DNA from: Pseudoalteromonas arabiensis
GTDB lineage: Bacteria > Pseudomonadota > Gammaproteobacteria > Enterobacterales > Alteromonadaceae
Direction: 5' to 3'
NCBI RefSeq assembly: GCF_001550155.1
Contig: NZ_LRUF01000026.1
Coordinates: 470,374 to 534,373, forward strand
DNA length: 64,000 nt
A program made the position numbers and the translations under genes. Shown here piece after piece: positions 31,285 to 40,121 of the stretch. Positions within the stretch are counted from its first letter, which is position 1. Every line of letters starts with the position of its first letter. Below the pieces are notes generated by a model. The model ran no database searches. It was not told the DNA's origin and was given only the letters and a program-made list of their open reading frames with translations.

Positions 31285-34200
31285 ATGCGCGGTTTAGCTA
31301 CACTCTTTTTATTAGCGTCTGCATTGGTGATAACACCAACTTACTCTAATGAAGGCACCACTCTTAAAGGCCCCAAAGGTGTCGATTATGGTGCGCAGGG
31401 GCGCTCAATTGGTCCAATTAAGCCGACCGATACTTTATGGCGTATTGCGGCTAAAGTTCGCCCTGATAACTCAGTGAGTATCTATCAAGTCATGCAGGCT
31501 CTGTATGAGAAAAATCCATCATCGTTTCTTGATCAAAACCTTAATCACATGCGTGATGGCGCCTATCTTAAAATCCCTACAATTGCGGAAATGCGAGCTG
31601 TTAACGCAACGCTTGCAAAAGCACGTTCTGAGCAAGACGATGAATTATGGGAAAGAAAGAAAAATGGCACGTTAACGACAGCACAAATTAATGAATCTCA
31701 AAAGAAAGTAACGCAAGCCCGTAAAGTTGATGTTGATGAAGCTAAACAAGAGTTAAAGCAAGAAATTAACACCATTAAAGCTGAGCAGGGTACGCAACTG
31801 GTTGAGTTGCAAAAGCAATTTAAGTCCTCTGTAGAAAATGTTGAAGAGATTTTAGAAGAGAACAATAAGTTAAAAAACCAACTTACGGGTATTTCTAAAG
31901 AGCTTGAAACTGTTCGTAATCAGCTGGGCCAAGATAGCGAAATTCAAAAGCAACTTAAAGAGCTGATTGATAAGCAAAACGAAATAATTGAGCAGCAAAG
32001 AGCAAAAAAGATTGAACAGGACAGTGGGATTAACTTTTCGTCTCTTTTGAGCAACCCATTTGTTCTGGGCGCATTAATGTTTATTCCTGCATTACTGGTT
32101 ATTGGCGGCGTGATTATGTTTTTGAAAAAACGCAACCGCAGTGAACCAGAGTCGACAGATGACGATGAGTTTTTGCCGCAGAGCCCAAGCTTCTCTTCCG
32201 AAGAAGAGCTAGATCCTATAATTGACTCTGATCCGCTTGTACCTGAGCCTGAGCAAGATAGCGATGATCTCAGTGTTCGTCTAGATGATGACGATTTAGA
32301 GCAAGATATGCTGCCTGATGATGACATTATTTTTGATGACAGCATAGATGATGCCTTTGATGAAGACGATGATAATGTTTTAAATCAAGACGAGCTTGAA
32401 GGACTCTTGAGTGACGATATTGTCTTTAATGATGATACGCCAGAACAAGCGATTGAAGATGATGAACTTGATTCATTCTTACAGCAAGACTTTGACCAAT
32501 CTGATGATGACGGCTTAGGCGATGAAATTGATCTCGATAGCGAAGCATCAGGTGCAGACACATCTGGTGATATTTTAAGCGCCGATGATATTGATAATTT
32601 ATTTGAAAACGATGACAGCCTTGATGATTCGCTTGAATCAAGCTCTTCAAATGATGAAATGGCCGCCTTAAGTGAAGAACTTGCCGAAGAAGACTTTGAT
32701 ATCGATAGCTTGATTGATGAGCAACAAGACGCAGCAGATGATACACAAGCAAGTATTGATAACGATGATATTGATGATCTACTCGACGAACCTTCAACTG
32801 AGCCTGATGCGGAACTGATCGATGAAGACGATTTCGATATAGATAGTTTAATCGATGAAGCACAAACAGACGACTCTGAACCAGCACCTGTTGAAGAAGG
32901 TGATCTTGTTGATGTAGATGAAGCAGAGGATGCCTTTGACCTAGATGATATTGACTCACTTATCGACGAAGCCGCAGAAGAGCAAAACGATGAACAAGCT
33001 CCAGTTGAACCAGACGCTGATGCACTCGTTGATGAAGATGAAATAGAGGACGACTTTGACCTAGATGACATTGACTCACTTATCGACGAAGCCGCACAAG
33101 ATCAAAACGATGAACAAGCTCCAGTTGAGCCAGACGCTGCTGCACTCGTTGATGAAGATGAGATTGATGATGCACTCGATGTCGATGATATCGACTCTCT
33201 TATCGACGAAGCCGCAGAAGAGCAAAACGATAAACAAGCTCCAGTTGAACCAGACGCGGATGCACTCGTTGATGAAGATGATATTGAGGAAGGCTTTGAT
33301 TTAGATGATATTGACTCACTTATCGACGAAGCCGCAGAAGAGCAAAACGATGAACAAGCTCCAGTTGAACCAGACGCTGATTCACTCGTTGATGAAGATG
33401 ACATTGATTTAGATGATATTGACTCACTCACCGCTGAAGCTACAGAAGAGCAAGCGGATGAGCCAGCACACGTGGAGCCAGATGCGGATGCACTTGTTGA
33501 TGAAGACGAGATTGATGATGCACTCGATGTCGATGATATTGACTCACTCATCGATGAAACCGCACAAGAGCAAGCGGATGAGCCAGCACACGTTGAGCTA
33601 GATGCGGATGCACTTGTTGATGAAGACGAGATTGATGATGCACTCGATGTCGATGATATTGACTCACTTATCGATGAAGCCGCAGAAGAGCAAGCAGATG
33701 AGCCTGCATACGTTGAGCCAGACGCGGATGCACTTGTTGATGAAGACGAGATTGATGACGCACTTGATGTCGATGATATTGACTCACTCACCGATGAAGC
33801 CGCAGAAGAGCAAGCGGATGAGCCAGATGCGGATGCACTTGTTGATGAAGACGAGCTTGATGTCGATGACATTGACTCACTTATCGATGAAGCCGCAGAA
33901 GAGCAAGCGGATGAGCCAGATGCGGATACATTTGTTGATGAAGACGACATTGATGATGCACTCGATGTTGAAGATATTGACTCACTTATCGACGAAGCCG
34001 CAGAAGAGCAAGCGGATGAGCCAGCACACGTTGAGCCGGATGCGGATGCACTTGTTGATGAAGACGACATTGATGATGTACTCGATGTCGATGATATTGA
34101 CTCGCTTACCGATGAGGATGAATTAGATGATTCACTCAATGGTGATGACGAATTAGCACTTGATGATATTGATGAGCTAATACAAGAGGCAAATGAATTA

Positions 34201-35544
34201 AAGCAAGATACGCAAGCACAAATTTCAGAACTCTCTGATTCAGAGCCCTTATCTGAGCATGATGAAAATCTCACTGACTCACTCGAAGATCTTGCTGATG
34301 CAGAACAAGCAATTGATGATGCCCGCGTAGAGGAGCTTGCATCGGAGTTAAACGATGATGCAGACATTGACGAAGTTGATATTGATGAAGCTATCAATAC
34401 TGACTTTAGTGAAAACAGTGATGACTTGCTAGATGATGACGATAGCTTAGATGAATATGATGATCCATCATTAAAGAGTGTTGATGAGCTTCTTAGCGAA
34501 ATTGGTGAAGAGGAAGAGTATGTCGCAGCACCTGACTGGTCAATAGATGAACCAAATGAAGATTTTGAAGAAGTAGAAATCGATCTTGGCGATGATCCGC
34601 TCGCTGAAGAAGAGCCTGTCGATGACGTTGATTTAGACGCTGACGATGAGCCATTATCACAAGATATGGTTACCCCAAGCCAAGAGTTGGAAGAGTATCC
34701 AGAGCTTGAATTTGATGAATTAGAAGCAGACGAGATTGCCGACGAAACAACCAATGAAACAGAGTTAACCCCGAGTCAAGCAGAGCAAGACTTAGCAGAC
34801 TCTCTTGCCACGGCGAGTGTCGATCAGCTAGACGATGACTTTGACGATGAGATTCTCATCGACAATGAGTTTACAGAAGATGACTTACTTGACTCTGATG
34901 ACGAGAACACACAAGAAGATGATAACCTACTTGACTTAGGTACTGAGCACGAACAGGAGCAGACATTAGCTGATAAAGAGCCAGCTTCAACGGATGACTT
35001 CAGTGATATTTCAGATGATGATATCGACGATGATTTCATGGCTGATCTTACGCAAACAGACTTTGATGCGTTATTGAATGAACTTGCCGAACCTGATGAT
35101 AGCCATGTTGCCGATGCCAGTGAATTTGATGTTGATTTTAATGCGCTTCTAAATGAAGACCTACAAATTGACGACTTAAATAATGATGAGCTAGAAGCTA
35201 CAGAACCTGACAGCACTTCAACAGAGACTACGGCCAGTGATGAGTTTGTGGATATTGATTCACTGCTAGAGCAAAGTGATGATGAAGCGCTTGATTACGA
35301 GCCTTATGACGATGTGGATATGGATGTCGGCTTAAGTGACTTTAATGATTTACTAGCAGGTGATAACCCAACAGACGTTGATGCAGAGAGCGGTGGTTAT
35401 TCTGCCAAGCTTGATTTAGCAAGAGCATATATTGAAATTGACGATTTTGATTCAGCTTTACAGGCTATTGAAGATGTCATCAACAACGGCCCAGATGAAG
35501 TGCAAGCAGAGGCACAGTCGCTAAAGGCGAAGCTTAACGGGTAA
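31285..35544 (+). CDS. hubP: Polar landmark protein HubP/FimV
   Basis: A 1419-residue inner-membrane protein. Signal peptide 1-22; LysM-like peptidoglycan domain about 45-112 (D-T-L-W-R-I-A-A-K-V); coiled coil 160-235; one membrane segment about 255-275; then over 1000 very acidic cytoplasmic residues. About eleven near-identical 40-residue repeats (32890-34120) contain V-D-E-D-x-I and D-D-I-D-S-L-I-D-E. The C-terminus (about 1370-1419) is the FimV domain, A-K-L-D-L-A-R-A-Y-I-E-I. Such proteins recruit ParA-like partners, flagella, chemotaxis and pilus systems to the pole. It is followed by a terminator; truA, often next in relatives, is absent. Confidence 0.95.
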   Translation: MRGLATLFLLASALVITPTYSNEGTTLKGPKGVDYGAQGRSIGPIKPTDTLWRIAAKVRPDNSVSIYQVMQALYEKNPSSFLDQNLNHMRDGAYLKIPTIAEMRAVNATLAKARSEQDDELWERKKNGTLTTAQINESQKKVTQARKVDVDEAKQELKQEINTIKAEQGTQLVELQKQFKSSVENVEEILEENNKLKNQLTGISKELETVRNQLGQDSEIQKQLKELIDKQNEIIEQQRAKKIEQDSGINFSSLLSNPFVLGALMFIPALLVIGGVIMFLKKRNRSEPESTDDDEFLPQSPSFSSEEELDPIIDSDPLVPEPEQDSDDLSVRLDDDDLEQDMLPDDDIIFDDSIDDAFDEDDDNVLNQDELEGLLSDDIVFNDDTPEQAIEDDELDSFLQQDFDQSDDDGLGDEIDLDSEASGADTSGDILSADDIDNLFENDDSLDDSLESSSSNDEMAALSEELAEEDFDIDSLIDEQQDAADDTQASIDNDDIDDLLDEPSTEPDAELIDEDDFDIDSLIDEAQTDDSEPAPVEEGDLVDVDEAEDAFDLDDIDSLIDEAAEEQNDEQAPVEPDADALVDEDEIEDDFDLDDIDSLIDEAAQDQNDEQAPVEPDAAALVDEDEIDDALDVDDIDSLIDEAAEEQNDKQAPVEPDADALVDEDDIEEGFDLDDIDSLIDEAAEEQNDEQAPVEPDADSLVDEDDIDLDDIDSLTAEATEEQADEPAHVEPDADALVDEDEIDDALDVDDIDSLIDETAQEQADEPAHVELDADALVDEDEIDDALDVDDIDSLIDEAAEEQADEPAYVEPDADALVDEDEIDDALDVDDIDSLTDEAAEEQADEPDADALVDEDELDVDDIDSLIDEAAEEQADEPDADTFVDEDDIDDALDVEDIDSLIDEAAEEQADEPAHVEPDADALVDEDDIDDVLDVDDIDSLTDEDELDDSLNGDDELALDDIDELIQEANELKQDTQAQISELSDSEPLSEHDENLTDSLEDLADAEQAIDDARVEELASELNDDADIDEVDIDEAINTDFSENSDDLLDDDDSLDEYDDPSLKSVDELLSEIGEEEEYVAAPDWSIDEPNEDFEEVEIDLGDDPLAEEEPVDDVDLDADDEPLSQDMVTPSQELEEYPELEFDELEADEIADETTNETELTPSQAEQDLADSLATASVDQLDDDFDDEILIDNEFTEDDLLDSDDENTQEDDNLLDLGTEHEQEQTLADKEPASTDDFSDISDDDIDDDFMADLTQTDFDALLNELAEPDDSHVADASEFDVDFNALLNEDLQIDDLNNDELEATEPDSTSTETTASDEFVDIDSLLEQSDDEALDYEPYDDVDMDVGLSDFNDLLAGDNPTDVDAESGGYSAKLDLARAYIEIDDFDSALQAIEDVINNGPDEVQAEAQSLKAKLNG
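32890..34120 (+). repeat. 120-base coding tandem repeats in hubP
   Basis: About eleven imperfect copies of a 120-base unit encode 40 acidic residues each. Copies 1-4 end in E-Q-N-D-x-Q; later copies end in E-Q-A-D-E-P. Three later copies are shortened by 4-9 codons, always in frame. The split into two subfamilies suggests local duplication by recombination. Confidence 0.9.
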
Positions 35545-35888
35545 AGTCATTTTTGACTAGAAAACCGAGCTATTTGAAGTGACCCCCACTCGTTGGATAA
35601 TCCAATTACTGGGGGTCTTTTTATATCCAAACTCATCGTGCTTCATATGCTGAAAAAATTGACTTTTGCCTAGTTCATCACTTGCTTATTACAGTATAGA
35701 ATCTAATTGTCATTCATAAATAATGCTGCTAACTTGTTAAAATTAAAAAGTTAGTGCTATTTTTCGGCCTTAAGTAATTGGAAATTTGGCTTAGTGTTAT
35801 GGCATAAGCTTGGTATTTATTTAATGACACCTACTGGCAGGTAAGCATTAATAATTACTGTGATTTAATGTGTGTTCAGGGAAGCAGA
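35545..35888. other. hubP-hydrolase intergenic region
   Basis: The region starts with the hubP terminator (35581-35620). The remaining 260 bases are AT-rich and gene-free. A TTGACT at 35659 has no well-spaced partner; no promoter is called. Confidence 0.5.
35581..35621 (+). terminator. hubP terminator
   Basis: GACCCCC and GGGGGTC outer arms, with an inner TTGGAT-ATCCAA stem, followed by TTTTTATA. Confidence 0.85.
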
Positions 35889-36854
35889 ATGAAAAAACAA
35901 GTAGGAAAAATCAGTAACAGCCGAAGAGACTTACTAAAAAAAGCGACCGCAATGGCAACCATTGCAGTCGCTGGTACTGTTGTTGGAAATGCTCAGGCGC
36001 AAACAAATGGCACACCTGTTAATGCAAGTAAAATAGAGCCTAAATATTTACCTATACCAAAACAGGTTCCTGCAACCGAAGGTGTCTTACCTCTTTCAGG
36101 AGGAGCTGGACTTTATTATTGGGACACAGGTGGCGAGGGGCCTGTCATTATTCTTTCACACCCAGGTAGGGGGAGTGCATTAACTTGGCCTTATCAACAA
36201 CCTGTTTTTGCAAAAGCTGGCTTTAGAACAGTTGCCTACTCTAGGAGAGGTTATTTTGGCTCACCCGCTGGCTCAAAAGATGATACAGGCAATTATGCTG
36301 ATGATCTTAATGCATTAGTTGAGTTTTTAAGCATAGAGAAATTTCATATTCTGGGTTTGGCCGCAGGAGGCTTCGCCGTTTCGGATTATGTTGTTTCTTA
36401 CCCTGAAAAACTACTCAGTATGACAATCGTTTGCAGCTTATTCGGCTTATGGGATAAAAATATAGATGAACGGTTAGACTTTATTCTGCCTAAAGCTTTT
36501 TCTGACTTGCCGCCCGAATTTAAAGAGTTAGGAGCTTCTTACCGCTGGGCCCACCCTGATGGCGTTAGAGAATGGGTTGAAATGGCCAAAAAATCGAGAG
36601 GGGATGGAGTTTGGCATGGGCAAGAAGCTAAGAGTAAAATCACATGGGAAAAAATTAGAAACGCTAATATACCTACCTTTTTTATTACAGGGGGAGCTGA
36701 TTTATATCAACCGCCTTCTATGATGCGAGCAGCTGCTCGAGAAGTTCCTCATAGTGAAACGCTTATCGTCCCAGAGGCTGGGCATGCTGTTCAGTGGGAA
36801 CAACCTGAATTATTTAATAATGCCGTGCTCGACTTTATAAAAAAGCATAGTTAA
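35889..36854 (+). CDS. Tat-exported alpha/beta hydrolase-fold protein lacking the nucleophile Ser
   Basis: A 321-residue protein with a twin-arginine signal (S-R-R-D-L-L-K-K, then a hydrophobic stretch ending A-Q-A-Q). The mature part is an alpha/beta hydrolase: oxyanion region S-H-P-G-R-G, acid D271 in G-G-A-D, and His299 in E-A-G-H-A. The nucleophile elbow reads G-L-A-A-G-G, putting Ala158 where G-x-S-x-G has serine. It may therefore be inactive as an esterase or act by another route. ATG 35889 places the signal normally; an in-frame Met at 35868 is less likely. Confidence 0.85.
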   Translation: MKKQVGKISNSRRDLLKKATAMATIAVAGTVVGNAQAQTNGTPVNASKIEPKYLPIPKQVPATEGVLPLSGGAGLYYWDTGGEGPVIILSHPGRGSALTWPYQQPVFAKAGFRTVAYSRRGYFGSPAGSKDDTGNYADDLNALVEFLSIEKFHILGLAAGGFAVSDYVVSYPEKLLSMTIVCSLFGLWDKNIDERLDFILPKAFSDLPPEFKELGASYRWAHPDGVREWVEMAKKSRGDGVWHGQEAKSKITWEKIRNANIPTFFITGGADLYQPPSMMRAAAREVPHSETLIVPEAGHAVQWEQPELFNNAVLDFIKKHS

Positions 36855-36884
36855 GCATTTTTAGCATATCGTTTGCTGAGTGAT

Positions 36885-36952
36885 ATTTAACAAACCAATT
36901 CCGGCAGGTGTTAGGCGCCGCTTCAGAGTTTAGCTAGAGGCGGAGACGCCCT
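36885..36952. repeat. Imperfect hairpin with attC-like boxes upstream of 36984
   Basis: GGCG-CCGCTTC and GAGGCGG-aga-CGCC arms (36914-36951) form a hairpin with a 3-base bulge and 12-base loop. Just before it lie ATTTAAC (36885-36891) and GTTAGGC (36910-36916), which fit the RYYYAAC and GTTRRRY ends of integron attC sites but are only 32 bases apart. It could be an attC remnant or an RNA structure in the next gene's leader. Confidence 0.35.
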
Positions 36953-36983
36953 GAATAAAGGAAGTTGTATTAAGGAAGATGTA

Positions 36984-37415
36984 ATGAAATATCTAATAAC
37001 TCTCGTATTATTTTTGTCGATGAACCTAAGCGCTAAAGGAGACGAGCTCTACTATAAAGCCTACGATCAAAAGGGGTTTAAGATGACGATTGAAGAAATA
37101 GAAAGAGGCTCAAATTTTTCTATTTTAGAGGTTGATATTATTGACACGGATGCTCAAGGTGCGTTCTCTATAATTGCTGCGGCAACTTCAATTGGAACAG
37201 AGCTGGAAAAAAGCCATTTCACTGTGATAAAGGAATATAAAAAGGGCAAGCTTTATTATTACAAAATGTTTTTTACTTCGGATATTAGTAAGGATCCATC
37301 GTTGGTATTTCCCAATGAGATGAGCGAAGAGCGGCTAAATACCCATAAGGAAATCGGTTATTTATCGATAGAAGATTTTAAAGCGCCCCCTGCAGGTGAA
37401 AAATTAAATGAATAA
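36984..37415 (+). CDS. Secreted protein of unknown function
   Basis: A 143-residue protein with a signal peptide (K-Y-L-I-T-L-V-L-F-L then A-K-G near residue 19). The mature part is small, Lys/Glu-rich and probably alpha/beta, without Cys or a motif I know. It follows the hydrolase gene after a 129-base gap that contains the hairpin. Its AT-richness and isolation suggest accessory origin. Confidence 0.65.
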   Translation: MKYLITLVLFLSMNLSAKGDELYYKAYDQKGFKMTIEEIERGSNFSILEVDIIDTDAQGAFSIIAAATSIGTELEKSHFTVIKEYKKGKLYYYKMFFTSDISKDPSLVFPNEMSEERLNTHKEIGYLSIEDFKAPPAGEKLNE

Positions 37416-37425
37416 GGCAAAAAAT

Positions 37426-37470
37426 TCGAACAATCAAATTCAATTTCATTCATCGAGTCTGATTGTTCGA
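37426..37470. terminator. Long inverted repeat between convergent genes
   Basis: TCGAACAATCA (37426-37436) and TGATTGTTCGA (37460-37470) are perfect 11-base arms with a 23-base spacer. It lies between the ends of the small secreted protein gene and the M28 peptidase gene. There is no clear T run, so terminator function is uncertain. Confidence 0.45.
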
Positions 37471-37496
37471 GTTAGCGTCATTCAGCGAATGCTTAA

Positions 37497-39140
37497 TTAT
37501 TTCCTATCTTCTAAACGGCGAGCTTTGAAGTCAGAATCAGCTTTCCACTTTGGCCAATCACCGTTATTGGCAAGCTTGGCAGCAATATCAACAATCAGTT
37601 CAATATCTTGCTCAACGCCACCCATTGACCATTGTGGCGAATAGTCATCTGCTTCTTTATGGTATTTATGAGCAATGTAGTCTGGATCAGTATCACCTAG
37701 GCTCATAAACAACAAGCTAGGCACACCTTGTTTAGCTAAAGAGAAGTGGTCTGAGCGGAAAAACAGACCGTTTTGTGGTCTTGGGTCCATTTTGACGTGG
37801 CGGCCTTGTGCTTTGGCTGCATCAGCTAGGTAGTCTTCCATTTCAGACATGCCTTTGCCGTATTGTAAAATGTAATCAACGCCATCAAGCACATTCATGC
37901 CATCAATGTTTAGTAGTGCCACCATGTGTTTTGTAGGCACAATCTCACCGGTAGCAAACTGCTCAGAGCCAATTAAGCCTGTTTCTTCTGCGGTGAAGTT
38001 GGCGAAGATAATAGAGCGTTTAAATGGCTTTTTCTTGTGCATTTCACTAAGAATGCGAGCAATTTCAATTGTCGCTGCGCTCCCAGATGCATTATCAACA
38101 GCACCATTGTAAATCTTCAGACCATCATCAGTTTGCTTGGTACCAAAATGATCCCAATGTGCACCAATAACAATGTACTCTTCAGGGGTTTGACTACCAG
38201 TGAGTGTAGCAACCACATTATGAGATTTTGCTTGTGAAATATCACTTTTAAGCGTCAGTTCGGCCTTAGCTTTTAAATCAACGGGTCGAAAGTCTGCTTT
38301 TAATGCGTTAGCTTTTTCAGTTTGATAATCAAAACCTGCTTGCGCGAATATTTCATTGGCAGCTTGTTCATCAATCCAACCCATAACAGGAACGTCTGAG
38401 GCATTTTTATCTTGGTCGATTAAGGTATATTTACTGCCGGTATTAGAGCTTTCTACAACGCCCCAAGGGTAAGCAGCAGGGGCTGTTTCGTGGACGATGA
38501 AAACAGCTTTTGCACCTTGACGTGCGCCTTCTTCGTATTTGTAAGTCCAACGACCATAATAGGTCATCGCATTACCAGTGAATAGTGTCTCATCTTGAGT
38601 AGCAAAACCTGGATCATTAACAAGTACTATGATTGTTTTGCCTTTGACATCAATATCAGCAAAGTCATTCCAGTTGTATTCTGGCGCTTTAATACCGTAG
38701 CCAACAAACACAACATCAGAACCATCGATGTTTATCTCAGGGTTAATTTGCTGCGTACGGGCGGTAAAATCACTACCCGCATTAAAGCTTAAATCACCCA
38801 CTTTCAATGTCATGTTTTGATCAGGCGTGAGTTTGGCCATAGTAACAGGTTGCAAAAACTCGCCTTTGTAGCTACCTGTAAGGCCAAGCTTTTTGTATTC
38901 ATTTGCTAGGTAGTTAATTGTTAGTGTTTCGCCTTCAGTGAGTGGTCCACGACCTAAAAATTCATCAGAAGCAAGTGTTTTAATATGTGAACGTACATTA
39001 TCAATGCTCACAGTTTCATTGTTTATTACGCTTTCACTGGTATTTGATGCAGGCTCTGAGCAGCCCGCTAAACCAATTGCAAAGGCTAGGCTTGCGTATT
39101 TTAAGTGGGTTATCATCATTTTGTCTGGTTTATTGAACAT
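37497..39140 (-). CDS. M28 family zinc aminopeptidase, lipoprotein
   Basis: A 547-residue secreted peptidase. The N-terminus has a lipobox-like L-A-G-C-S (about residue 28). A PA-type insert is likely in residues 130-290. The M28 zinc ligands are visible: H-W-D-H, D in V-D-N-A-S-G, E-E in F-T-A-E-E-T-G, D in N-I-D-G, and the final His in R-S-D-H-F. The family removes N-terminal residues from peptides; here probably in the envelope for protein scavenging. A start at M-M-I (codons 8-9) is possible. Confidence 0.92.
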   Translation of the reverse strand: MFNKPDKMMITHLKYASLAFAIGLAGCSEPASNTSESVINNETVSIDNVRSHIKTLASDEFLGRGPLTEGETLTINYLANEYKKLGLTGSYKGEFLQPVTMAKLTPDQNMTLKVGDLSFNAGSDFTARTQQINPEINIDGSDVVFVGYGIKAPEYNWNDFADIDVKGKTIIVLVNDPGFATQDETLFTGNAMTYYGRWTYKYEEGARQGAKAVFIVHETAPAAYPWGVVESSNTGSKYTLIDQDKNASDVPVMGWIDEQAANEIFAQAGFDYQTEKANALKADFRPVDLKAKAELTLKSDISQAKSHNVVATLTGSQTPEEYIVIGAHWDHFGTKQTDDGLKIYNGAVDNASGSAATIEIARILSEMHKKKPFKRSIIFANFTAEETGLIGSEQFATGEIVPTKHMVALLNIDGMNVLDGVDYILQYGKGMSEMEDYLADAAKAQGRHVKMDPRPQNGLFFRSDHFSLAKQGVPSLLFMSLGDTDPDYIAHKYHKEADDYSPQWSMGGVEQDIELIVDIAAKLANNGDWPKWKADSDFKARRLEDRK

Positions 39141-39518
39141 ATCCTCACTATATTAGCAGGGAGTGAGGCTGTCCACAAAGACGCTTTCAATAACTAATTA
39201 TTCAGGATAAAGGGATAGTCATGCACTTTCATCCTTTCAATTTTACTACTATTGGGCTCTGCATCAATCTTCTTTCCAGAAATGAATCGTTTTAAGATAC
39301 CTCGTGTTTTCTTAAAGCGAGGTCTTTCAACTTGAGCGCTATTGTGAAACTTGCCGCCTGTTAATTGTGCTGAGTGGCGATTGCTAGCTATGTTAGAAAT
39401 TTTATATTGCCACTAAAGTTACACTGTTTAGTGTCGTTTTCATGGTTTACATCAAAAGTAAACCATATAGTGCAATTTTTGTTTTTGCGTTACACTGGCT
39501 AGGTAATCGGAGGGGTCG
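39141..39518. other. Peptidase-TetR divergent intergenic region
   Basis: This 378-base region separates the M28 gene from the TetR gene. Its right part carries a perfect operator-like palindrome (39442-39466) and a smaller inverted repeat ACACT-GTTT-AGTGT (39421-39434). The remainder has no gene; a minus-strand open frame of about 68 codons lacks a start codon. Confidence 0.5.
39442..39466. promoter_or_regulatory. Operator-like palindrome upstream of the TetR gene
   Basis: ATGGTTTAC (39442-39450) and GTAAACCAT (39458-39466) are perfect 9-base arms with a 7-base spacer, 52 bases before the regulator start. This is the expected form and place of a TetR-family autoregulatory site. Confidence 0.7.
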
Positions 39519-40112
39519 ATGAAATTATCACAAAGAAAGCGATTAGATATTTTAAATGCTGCAGAAACTCTTTTTTTTCAACAAGGGTTTGAGCATACCA
39601 GTATGGATCAGGTAGCGAGTGTAGCTGGGGTTTCGAAGCGAACGGTTTACAACCACTTTGAGAATAAGGATGTGTTGTTTCAGGCTATTTTAGTCTTTAT
39701 GTTTGAAAAAGTACGTAAAGACAATGCTGTGCTCTTTAATAGCGATAAACCCGTCAATGAGCAGCTTACACAAATAGCCGAACAAGAAGTTGCTTTATTA
39801 ACTTCTAAGGCGTTTTTAAAAGTAGCAAAAGTTGCCTTTATGCAGATGTTACAGCAACCTGACTTGGCCAAATCACTTGCTAACAATAGTATGGGGTGTA
39901 TGCAAGATTTAGTGACGTTTTTAGAACAAGCCACGCTTGCTCAAAAACTACAAGTTGAAGATGCAGAGTTTGCAGCTAAACAGTTTGTCTACCAATTAAA
40001 GTCATTAATTTTTTATCCGTTACTTTATGGGGTTGAGCAACAAGACAGTAAAGCTAACACAGAGATCATTAGGCAAACGGTTAAAATGTTTTTAGCCCGA
40101 TACCAAGTTTAA
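39519..40112 (+). CDS. TetR/AcrR family transcriptional regulator
   Basis: A 197-residue repressor. The N-terminal helix-turn-helix is clear: I-L-N-A-A-E-T-L-F-F-Q-Q-G-F, then T-S-M-D-Q-V-A-S-V-A-G-V-S-K-R-T-V-Y-N-H-F-E-N-K (residues 10-50). The C-terminal ligand domain has no recognisable specificity. GGAGG precedes the ATG. It is followed 9 bases later by a YdcF-like gene and preceded by a palindrome it may bind. Confidence 0.93.
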   Translation: MKLSQRKRLDILNAAETLFFQQGFEHTSMDQVASVAGVSKRTVYNHFENKDVLFQAILVFMFEKVRKDNAVLFNSDKPVNEQLTQIAEQEVALLTSKAFLKVAKVAFMQMLQQPDLAKSLANNSMGCMQDLVTFLEQATLAQKLQVEDAEFAAKQFVYQLKSLIFYPLLYGVEQQDSKANTEIIRQTVKMFLARYQV

Positions 40113-40121
40113 GGACTGCAA

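Noticed and set aside
32890..34120. Possible CRISPR array
   Set aside because: Units of 120 bases are coding and contiguous, with no unique spacers; the 7-base array at 63944 likewise has no spacers.
32385..35216. Long antisense open frames in hubP (up to 550 codons)
   Set aside because: Almost pure Ser/Ala/Thr sequences, the mirror image of Asp/Glu-rich codons; compositional shadows.
37408..37644. 78-residue open frame
   Set aside because: Overlaps the M28 peptidase 3' end and the inverted repeat; no features of a real gene.
39194..39405. Minus-strand open frame of about 68 codons in the peptidase-TetR gap
   Set aside because: No start codon near its beginning, ordinary length for AT-rich DNA, and no recognisable motif.
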